Shown here piece after piece: positions 1-7,600 of a DNA stretch of 64,000 nt (its first letter is position 1; each line of letters opens with the position of its first letter). Source of the stretch: Eubacteriales bacterium (GTDB lineage Bacteria > Bacillota > Clostridia > Lachnospirales > Lachnospiraceae); the NCBI GenBank assembly GCA_030537935.1, contig JAUNUY010000003.1, forward strand, positions 62,001 through 126,000, read 5' to 3'. The position numbers were made by a program, and so were the translations under genes. The notes under the pieces were generated by a model, which was given only the letters and a program-made list of their open reading frames with translations, was not told the origin of the DNA and searched no databases.

Positions 1-1965
1 ATTGCCAACATCGTGGCCAACGCCATGAAAGACTGGGCCATCGAAAAGGGCGCCACACATTTCACGCATTGGTTCTCTCCACTAACCGGTACGACGGCCG
101 AGAAGCATGACAGCTTCATCACGCCGACGGACGGCGGCGGTGTCATCATGGAATTTTCCGGACGTGAACTCGTCAAGGGAGAACCGGATGCATCCAGTTT
201 CCCCTCCGGCGGACTGCGATCCACCTTTGAAGCGCGCGGTTATACCTCGTGGGACCCGTCCAGCTTCGCCTTTGTTAAAGACAATACGCTGTACGTACCG
301 AGTGCCTTTTACTCCTACATGGGTGAAGCACTCGACTCGAAAACCCCCCTCCTGCGTTCCAATCAACTGGTCTGTAAGGAAAGTCTGCGTCTCCTGCACC
401 TGCTGGGCATGCACGACGTCAACAACGTCACCACCACCATCGGTGTCGAACAGGAATACTTCCTCATTGATCGTGCATTATACGAACGACGTAAGGATTT
501 GCAATTCTGTCAACGCACCTTATTCGGCAACCGACCGCCCAAAGGACAGGAACTGGATGACCACTACTTCGGCATTATCAAGCCGAAGGTCAAGGCCTTC
601 ATGCAGGACTTGGACCGACGGCTTTGGGCCCTCGGCATATACGCGAAGACCGAGCACAATGAGGTCGCACCGTCCCAACATGAACTGGCGCCCATATATA
701 CTAATACGAATCTCGCCGTGGATCATAACCAGCTGACCATGGAACTGATGCGCCGGACGGCACGTGATCATGACCTCGTTTGTATCCTTCACGAAAAGCC
801 CTTTGCCGGCGTCAACGGAAGCGGGAAACACAATAACTGGTCCATCAGTACGAATACGGGCATCAACCTCTTGGAAGCGGGTAAACGCCCCTCGGAAAAC
901 AAACTGTTCCTTCTTTTTCTGGCGGCCATCATTCGTGCCGTGGACGATTATCAGGATTTAATTCGTATCAGCGTCTCCACAGCATCCAATGATGAACGGT
1001 TGGGCGGCAACGAAGCACCGCCGAGTATCGTCTCCGTCTTTTTGGGCAGCGACCTCGAAGCGGTCATCGATTCCATCATCAATGACAAGGATATGATTCC
1101 GCCCATCACGCGAACTTTACAGGGCGGCGTCAATTCCCTGCCTCATTTCCTACAGGATACGACGGACCGCAACCGGACTTCACCATTTGCCTATACAGGT
1201 AATAAATTTGAATTCCGCATGCCGGGTTCTTCCCTGACGATTGCCGAACCGAACATCATCATCAATACCATCGTGGCCGAATCACTCTCCCATTTTTGTA
1301 CCTATCTTGAGCAAAACGGTACGGATGAGGCAACGGTCGACAAGCTGATAAAAGAGACCTTTACGAAACATCAACGCATCATTTTCAACGGCAATAACTA
1401 TTCTGCGGAATGGGTGAAGGAGGCCGAAAAACGAGGTCTTTCCTTCCTGAAAACAACGCCCGAGGCACTATCCCATTTTTTGGACGACAAAAATGTACAG
1501 CTTTTTGCGAAACATCGTATTTACAGTGCCATTGAAATTAATTCCCGCTACAACATCTTATTGGAAGACTACAACAAAAAGCGACGAATTGAAGCCTATA
1601 CGATGTTGGACATCGCCCGGAAAGATATCATGCCCGCCGTTGTCCGTTATACGACAGATTTGGCCACCGCCATCCGTTCGAAAAAAGACTTGGCACTTGA
1701 TGTCAACACCCGTTTGGATGAAGGCCTCCTGGCCCGCATCAGCGAGTACGGCGAATACCTCTATCTCGGTGTTGACCGCTTGCAGGAAGCCGTCAATGAT
1801 GCAGAAAAAATTCCGGACAGACAGGAACAGGCGAATTTTTATGCGGAAACGGTAACCGTTGCCATGCAACTGTTACGGGATACCGTCGACGAGCTCGAAC
1901 TGCTCATCGCTTCGTCCTACTGGCCGTTCCCGCGTTATGAGAAGCTGCTTTACAGCTTGGACTAG
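1..1965 (+). CDS. glnN: Type III glutamine synthetase, 5' end outside window
   Basis: ATP-dependent ligation of ammonia to glutamate in the cytoplasm. The reading frame is open from base 1, so the first visible residues ([17 protein letters not shown]) are internal and the true start lies upstream. About 654 residues are visible against roughly 690-730 for GlnN proteins, so only the extreme N-terminus is missing. Type III hallmarks are the GATHFTHWF segment near the start, the VEQEYFLID glutamate-binding stretch, the [12 protein letters not shown] block, the GKHNNWS ATP/glutamate segment and the [17 protein letters not shown] motif. It lacks the length and architecture of GlnA types I and II. 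The next gene starts 8 bases after its stop, so the two are probably co-transcribed. No GlnR or nitrogen-regulation site can be assessed because the promoter is outside the window. Confidence 0.95.
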   Translation: MANIVANAMKDWAIEKGATHFTHWFSPLTGTTAEKHDSFITPTDGGGVIMEFSGRELVKGEPDASSFPSGGLRSTFEARGYTSWDPSSFAFVKDNTLYVPSAFYSYMGEALDSKTPLLRSNQLVCKESLRLLHLLGMHDVNNVTTTIGVEQEYFLIDRALYERRKDLQFCQRTLFGNRPPKGQELDDHYFGIIKPKVKAFMQDLDRRLWALGIYAKTEHNEVAPSQHELAPIYTNTNLAVDHNQLTMELMRRTARDHDLVCILHEKPFAGVNGSGKHNNWSISTNTGINLLEAGKRPSENKLFLLFLAAIIRAVDDYQDLIRISVSTASNDERLGGNEAPPSIVSVFLGSDLEAVIDSIINDKDMIPPITRTLQGGVNSLPHFLQDTTDRNRTSPFAYTGNKFEFRMPGSSLTIAEPNIIINTIVAESLSHFCTYLEQNGTDEATVDKLIKETFTKHQRIIFNGNNYSAEWVKEAEKRGLSFLKTTPEALSHFLDDKNVQLFAKHRIYSAIEINSRYNILLEDYNKKRRIEAYTMLDIARKDIMPAVVRYTTDLATAIRSKKDLALDVNTRLDEGLLARISEYGEYLYLGVDRLQEAVNDAEKIPDRQEQANFYAETVTVAMQLLRDTVDELELLIASSYWPFPRYEKLLYSLD

Positions 1966-1973
1966 GAGCAATT

Positions 1974-2987
1974 ATGATTAATATTTTTATCGGCGGATAT
2001 ACGAAACGAAACGGACAGGGTATCTATCATCTCACCCTTTCCTCGGGCCGTCTTTCGGTAGCCGAGCCGGTGGCCGACATTGCTAATCCGACATGGTTGA
2101 GTGCGGATGTTATCAACGGCCTCCTTTACAGTAACGGCACAACGGAAACGGGCTATGCCCTGCGTTGTTTTCGTGTCCTGGACGACGGGAAGTTGGAAAT
2201 GGTCAGCGAATCGGCTTCCACCTATACGAACCCTTGTCATTTTGCCATGGACAAGGATCGGGAACGCATCTATTCCACTGCCTATCATGACGGCGTCTTG
2301 GAATATCGGACCTACGATAAGGTGACCGGTCACCTCTTTGACGTGGAAGCGGCTATCAAACTCAAGGGCAGCGGACCGGTTAAGCCGCGACAAGACGCCT
2401 CCCATCCCCACATGGCCTTTCCCTATGGTGCTCACCTCTATGTCTGTGATCTAGGTTCCGACTCGGTACTCATTTTTGACCGCAAGAGCCTGCATCTGAC
2501 GGCACGTGTCCCGTTGGAACCGGGCAGCGGACCGCGCCATATTGCCTTCAACGGACCGAAGGCCTATGTCGTTTCGGAGTTAAGTAACAAGCTGATTTTA
2601 TTGAATTACGATGTTACGACGGGTCTGCTGACACCTATCCGCTATTATTCAACCGTACCGAAGAGCTATGAAGGAGAAAATCTTGCCGCTGCCATCCGTC
2701 TGCACCCCGAACGTCACACACTCTATGTCTCGAACCGCGGTCATGACTCCATTACCGTCTATCACCTCAATGAAGACGGTGAACCGACCGGCGTCATTCA
2801 AAACATTCGAAGTGGCGGCCATTGGTGCCGGGACTTCAATATAACGGCAGATGGACGCTATCTTATCGCCGCCCATGAGCGAAGCGATAACGTAACGCTC
2901 TATACCATTGCTTCCGACGGCCGCTTGGAAATGATTTCTCATGACACCGTAGTACCGGAAGGCACGTCAGTGGTTATTTATGAATAG
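1974..2987 (+). CDS. pgl: Lactonase family seven-bladed beta-propeller (6-phosphogluconolactonase type)
   Basis: 337 residues, the usual length of the YbhE/Pgl propeller family, which hydrolyses 6-phosphogluconolactone in the oxidative pentose phosphate pathway. The family pattern is clear: an IFIGGYT start, NPTWLS, repeated blade motifs, SHPHMAFP, GSGPRHIAF, the ENLAAAIRLHPERHTLYVSNRGHDSITVY segment and HWCRDFNITADGRYLIAAHE near the end. The ATG at 1974 has an AGGAGC ribosome site five bases upstream. It follows glnN by 8 bases. zwf and gnd, the enzymes before and after this step, are 20 kb away on the other strand, so a metabolic link is plausible but not shown by operon structure. Propeller lactonases also act on other lactones, so the exact substrate is inferred. 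Confidence 0.8.
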   Translation: MINIFIGGYTKRNGQGIYHLTLSSGRLSVAEPVADIANPTWLSADVINGLLYSNGTTETGYALRCFRVLDDGKLEMVSESASTYTNPCHFAMDKDRERIYSTAYHDGVLEYRTYDKVTGHLFDVEAAIKLKGSGPVKPRQDASHPHMAFPYGAHLYVCDLGSDSVLIFDRKSLHLTARVPLEPGSGPRHIAFNGPKAYVVSELSNKLILLNYDVTTGLLTPIRYYSTVPKSYEGENLAAAIRLHPERHTLYVSNRGHDSITVYHLNEDGEPTGVIQNIRSGGHWCRDFNITADGRYLIAAHERSDNVTLYTIASDGRLEMISHDTVVPEGTSVVIYE

Positions 2988-3004
2988 TCGAATCCGAAAA
3001 CCGC

Positions 3005-3032
3005 TTGACATTCTGTATATTTTGCGTATAAT
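3005..3032 (+). promoter_or_regulatory. Sigma-A promoter for the binding-protein gene at 3074
   Basis: TTGACA at 3005-3010 and TATAAT at 3027-3032 are separated by 16 bases. Both hexamers are perfect matches to the consensus. The predicted start near 3040 leaves a short leader before the AGGAGG ribosome site. Confidence 0.85.
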
Positions 3033-3073
3033 ATTCTGTATATAGTGAATATTTATTAATCGAGGAGGTAGTG

Positions 3074-3814
3074 ATGAAACTTTGGAAGAAATTTTTAACG
3101 GCCGGATTAGCCGTTGTCATGGCGGCGGGATTGACAGCCTGCGGCGGTAACAAGGAGGAAACGATTAAGGTCGGCACCTCCCCCGACTTTCCGCCCTATG
3201 AATTCCTGAAAGACGGAGAAGTCGTCGGTGTGGAGATTGAATTGATCAAAGCACTCGCGGAAGACATGGGTAAAAAGGTCGATGTTCAAGCGATGGACTT
3301 TGACGGTGTATTAGCGGCCGTCACTACATCGAAGGTACAGCTGGGTGTCTCCGGTCTTTCCATTACGGATGAACGGAAGCAGACGATGGATTTCACGGAC
3401 CCCATCTTTGAAAACTCCGTACGTATCATGTTCAAAAAAGATAAACCGTATGAGACGCCGGATGCCTTGAAAGGCAAAAAAATCGGTTTCCAAGTCGGCA
3501 CGACCTCAGGTGATTATCTTAAGGATGAACTCCCGGATGCCGAAGCCAACGGTTATAAGGAATATATCCAGGCGATTACGGACTTGGAAAACGGTAAAAT
3601 CGATGCTATCGTCATGGATCAGATTCCTGCAGAGCGTATGATTGCCGACAAGGCCGACTTGCAACTCTCAAAAGAACCGCTCTATGTCGATACTTATGCT
3701 TTCGCCACGAAGAAGGGCGAAAACGCCGAGCTCATCAAGAACATTAATGCCGGATTGAAAAAACTCAAGGAAAACGGCAAATACGACGAAATCGTCAATA
3801 AATATTTTAAATAA
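3074..3814 (+). CDS. Amino-acid ABC transporter substrate-binding lipoprotein
   Basis: 246 residues, family 3 extracellular solute-binding protein (polar amino-acid type). A lipoprotein signal ends in LTACGG, with Cys about residue 22 as the lipidated residue, so it should sit on the outer face of the membrane. Family signatures are VGTSPDFPPYEF, VGVEIELIKALAEDMGKK, FDGVLAAVTTSKVQLGVSGLSIT and the typical C-terminal LKENGKYDEIVNKYF. The ATG at 3074 is preferred to the in-frame GTG at 3071 because the AGGAGG site at 3063-3068 is five bases upstream of it. No permease or ATPase gene is adjacent, and it has its own promoter and terminator, so it is an orphan that must use a transporter encoded elsewhere. 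The specific amino acid is not predictable. Confidence 0.9.
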   Translation: MKLWKKFLTAGLAVVMAAGLTACGGNKEETIKVGTSPDFPPYEFLKDGEVVGVEIELIKALAEDMGKKVDVQAMDFDGVLAAVTTSKVQLGVSGLSITDERKQTMDFTDPIFENSVRIMFKKDKPYETPDALKGKKIGFQVGTTSGDYLKDELPDAEANGYKEYIQAITDLENGKIDAIVMDQIPAERMIADKADLQLSKEPLYVDTYAFATKKGENAELIKNINAGLKKLKENGKYDEIVNKYFK

Positions 3815-3824
3815 TTGCTTTTAT

Positions 3825-3860
3825 AAAACCCCGTCGAAATCCGGATTTCGACGGGGTTTT
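3825..3860 (+). terminator. Intrinsic terminator after the binding-protein gene
   Basis: A 16-base arm at 3825-3840 pairs perfectly with 3845-3860 around a CCGG loop, and the second arm ends in TTTT. It is ten bases past the stop codon. Confidence 0.9.
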
Positions 3861-3901
3861 GCGTCCGTGCAATTACGGAATTGTGAACAAAATCAAAACT
3901 C

Positions 3902-3914
3902 AGTAATAATTACT
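3902..3914. promoter_or_regulatory. PerR/Fur-like operator upstream of ahpC
   Basis: AGTAATAATTACT is a perfect 6-1-6 inverted repeat. It resembles the PerR box (TTATAAT-N-ATTATAA) in spacing and core AAT-N-ATT. It lies ten bases upstream of the -35 hexamer of the ahpC promoter. PerR control of ahpC is well known in Firmicutes; binding here is inferred. Confidence 0.6.
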
Positions 3915-3923
3915 ATTTGCCTA

Positions 3924-3952
3924 TTGACATCTACGTTAACCGGTGCTAATAT
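3924..3952 (+). promoter_or_regulatory. Sigma-A promoter for ahpC
   Basis: TTGACA at 3924-3929, 17-base spacer, TAATAT at 3947-3952. The ribosome site AGGAGG follows at about 3972. Confidence 0.8.
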
Positions 3953-3986
3953 CATAACAGATAATCTATTTAGGAGGTAATACATT

Positions 3987-4544
3987 ATGAGATTTATCGG
4001 TATGAATATTCCCGAATTTGAACTGGATGTTTTTCATCAAGGCGAATTCAAAAAAGTAAGTGACAAAGATCTGAAGGGCAAATGGTCCGTACTCTTCTTC
4101 TATCCGGCAGACTTTACATTTGTTTGTCCGACGGAGTTGGAAGATTTGGCGGATGCTTATGAAGATTTCAAAAAAGTGGATACGGAAATTTATTCCATCT
4201 CCAAGGATACGCACTTCGTGCATAAAGCATGGCATGACGAATCCAAAGCAGTTGGTAAGATTGAGTATCCCATGGTCGGTGACCCGACCGGATTCTTCGG
4301 TCAGTTGCTGGACATCGTGCAGGACAACGGCCTCTATGACCGGGCAACTTTCCTGATTAACCCGGAAGGCGAGATTGTACTGTATGAAGTCAGCGCGGAC
4401 GGTATCGGACGGAACTCCGAAGAATTACTCCGTAAGGTGGAAGCAGCTCAGTTCGTGGCAAAACACGGCGTTGTTTGTCCCGCCAAGTGGAAACCGGGTA
4501 AAGAAACGCTCACACCGGGCATCTCTTTGGTCGGCAAAATCTAA
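3987..4544 (+). CDS. ahpC: Alkyl hydroperoxide reductase, 2-Cys peroxiredoxin
   Basis: 185 residues, the standard AhpC/Prx1 length. It reduces hydrogen peroxide, alkyl hydroperoxides and peroxynitrite in the cytoplasm. The peroxidatic cysteine is in ADFTFVCPTELEDL (about residue 47) and the resolving cysteine in HGVVCPAKW (about residue 166); both are ordinary cysteine codons. The ATG at 3987 is preceded by AGGAGG. No ahpF lies beside it, so its disulfide must be reduced by thioredoxin reductase or another flavoprotein encoded elsewhere. A PerR-like palindrome upstream suggests peroxide induction. A strong terminator follows, so it is monocistronic. Confidence 0.96.
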   Translation: MRFIGMNIPEFELDVFHQGEFKKVSDKDLKGKWSVLFFYPADFTFVCPTELEDLADAYEDFKKVDTEIYSISKDTHFVHKAWHDESKAVGKIEYPMVGDPTGFFGQLLDIVQDNGLYDRATFLINPEGEIVLYEVSADGIGRNSEELLRKVEAAQFVAKHGVVCPAKWKPGKETLTPGISLVGKI

Positions 4545-4576
4545 GTTTTTCATACAACCTTTCATAAAATATAATG

Positions 4577-4608
4577 ACGGAGGGTCGCAAATGCGACCCT
4601 CCGTTTTA
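4577..4608 (+). terminator. Intrinsic terminator after ahpC
   Basis: ACGGAGGGTCGC (4577-4588) pairs with GCGACCCTCCGT (4593-4604) around AAAT, followed by TTTATTT. Confidence 0.9.
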
Positions 4609-4626
4609 TTTCTATACCCATAGTTT

Positions 4627-4661
4627 TAAATACAAAAGCAGCGACACTTCCTGTCGCCGCT
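4627..4661 (-). terminator. Terminator of the surface-protein operon
   Basis: On the minus strand, AGCGGCGACA and TGTCGCTGCT (4637-4661) form a stem around GGAAG, followed by TTTTGTATTT. It sits 12 bases past the stop of the wall-binding protein. Confidence 0.8.
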
Positions 4662-4673
4662 TTCATACGAATA

Positions 4674-7600
4674 TTATTCCACAGCGCCGTCCGCCGCTGT
4701 CCAATACCAAACGTTGTTAACGCGAATCCACTGATTCATGGCAATCTTACCATCCGCCAGTGCATAATACCACTTGCCGTTGGCAAGAACCCATTGTCTT
4801 TCAGCAATGGCACCGCTTCCGGTTGCCCAGTACCACTTGCCGTTGGCAAAGACCCACTGCTTTATTGCAATGGCGCCGCTACCGCTTGCCCAGTACCACT
4901 TGCCGTTGGCAAAGACCCATTGACTCTGTGCAATGATACCATCCGCTTTGGCCCAATACCATCTACCGTCAACATAGGCCCATTGATTTACAGCCATAGA
5001 CCCGTTACCGGTGAAATAGTACCACGCATTGTTCTCATACAGCCACTTATCCTGCAGGATAGCCCCACTTTTCGTTGCATAGTATGACTTGTCACCTGCA
5101 CGGATCCATTCCTTAACGGCCATCGCACCATCGGCTTTCAACCAATACCTCGATCCATTGTCTGAAATCCAGTTATTCGTGACCGCCACACCCTCCTTAT
5201 AATAATAGGTATTGCCGTCTTCGGTAACCCAACCGTTCTTTTGCGGGGGTACCGGTTGGTCCGGTTGATCCGGAACACTACCGTCAACCACCTTATCAAA
5301 GTCCACTACCAAGATGGCATTCTGCGCATTGGAACCCGGTCCACCGCCGCCGATGTTGTCCATCGCGTCAACCCATACCCGAATTTCGACACGCGCTTTC
5401 TTCTCAATCAGATCGAAGGTCCAAGTATCATCACTGCCTTTCACCGCCTCTGTCAGTTGACCGTCCCGATAGGTAAACAACTTAGTGACGTTACCGAACT
5501 CATCCCCGATTTTAATCGGCACCAGACGTACGGTATACTTATATTTGCCACTCTTATATTCATCAATTCGAACACTTTTATCAACCAGTGCCTTGTTTGC
5601 CATGGAATCCTTATCTTCGATTTCATGCTTAATTCTCGCACTGTAAACCGTCGAGGACACCACCTCATCCGTCACCGGTGGTACAGGTGTCTCGTTATCC
5701 TCTACCGTTGCCTGTCGTGCCGCCGCCAGGGCTTTGTCAACCGCCTTCTTAATGGCATTGGCACTGATTGTTGCACCCGTTATCGTATCAACTGCCTGCG
5801 TACCATTCTTGTCAATAATATCGCCGATAATGCCCAACGCCATATCAAAGTAATTCGGCGTTTCATTATGTGCCAAGACCTTGATGGCCGAAATTTTATG
5901 ATCCTTAATGGTCACCTGTAACTTGACAGGTCCTTCGTAGCCATTGGCCTCCGCCTCATAGACGCCATCCTTTGGCTGAATTTCCGCGCCGTCCACCAAA
6001 ATCGTATCGGGAACGTCCGGTACGTCGGGTAAATCCAATGCCGCTTCCGGTTTTCCCGCACTATGTTGTATTCTGTTCAGAAATGCATTCAGCTGCTTCG
6101 TCGTATTGTTGATTTCCGCCTGGTTATGGGCATGATACAATACGCGAGTAGCCTCATCCGTCAGCGCCTTCTTCTCCGCCCGTAACGCATCCAAATTATG
6201 CTCGGTATGTGTTTTGACAAATTCCGCCAGTGCTTCATCCGTCACACGGGCAACCGCGAATTTCATCGCGTAGAGTTTTTCCGTATCCAAATTCATCGGT
6301 TCAAGAACCAATAATCCCTTTTGTAATGTGCCCGCCGTATCTCGATAAGTAACGTAATACTGCTTTGCGGGCGTACCGCCGAGTTTGAACGTCAGATTGG
6401 CTTCCTGTACGTCTTCAGGCGTCGACGCAACCGGCAGCATGGGGTTAGCCGCTACAACATAACCTTGTACGGTTTTGTCCAGAGTCTGTGTCCGATCCGC
6501 ATCTACAAACAGCTGTAACTCGCTAATATCCTTGTCACCAAAATCAATGTTCAAATATTGCTCGCCACGCGCGGTCAAGATACGCCCCGTCAGGTACTTG
6601 TCAATCTTGACACGAGCTTTGTCGTCTTCCGGCTTAGCGGCAGCAAGACTCTTTTCATTGATTACATAGAGATTCGTTTTCTTATCGTAATAGAAGGTCA
6701 AATCACGGAAAATATCGTGAACGGTCTTCATCTTTTCGATAACACGTTCCTCGCTCGTAAATTCATCCAATGCCGTTTCTAAATCGGCAACGGCCTCTTG
6801 ATAGGCTTCCTTCGACTCCGGTATGCTGATTGCCGATAAAAAGACTCGAGTCATCTTACCGTAATCCGACAGCAATCGTCTTGCCGCCTTGCCGACCGCA
6901 TTGTCTTCAGATTGTCGGAAGGCGGCAATGGCCGCATTCACCTTGTCCGTAGCCGTTACAATCTCATCCGTCGTCGGTGTATCACCCACTTCGGCCTGAA
7001 TAGCCGCAAGTGCCTTCTTGAACGTCTCAAAGGCGGCATCTGTTTTGGTACTCTGCTTCATGGCCAATGCGACCGTAAACAAGGCGTCCAGCGCTTCCTT
7101 CGTATGAACATCCGCCATAACGGTCTTCTGCCAGTTCAGATTGATGTAGCCCGTTACCGCTGATGAACCCATCTGCGCAACGGCAATCCGTAGTTCGATA
7201 TCCTTGCCGTACTGCGCCGGGAAAATAAATTCCTTCGGCGGATAGATGCCTTGATAGCCACCTACACCTAGGCCTTCCATGCCTTCCGGCATATTCTGAC
7301 TGTCATAAAACGAATAGGTTGTGAGTGGTTTGAATACTTCCTCACCCGCCATGAAAACCTTGCCGAGGTGGGCATAGTTAAAGTGCGTCCCCGTCTCATC
7401 CGTCGGCTGATTCCGCTCCAGCCCTTTGAATGTGACGACCGCAAAGTCGCCGACATTCGTTTTGAATAGGCGGGTGTTCTTTACCATAGCATTATCAAAC
7501 ATCGGGAATACTTCTCTTTCCTTGGTGGCACTGCCCCAACTTTCAATCGTTCCCTTTGCCAGCACGACCAGGTTCGGATATTTCTCTTTCAGTTGCTTCT

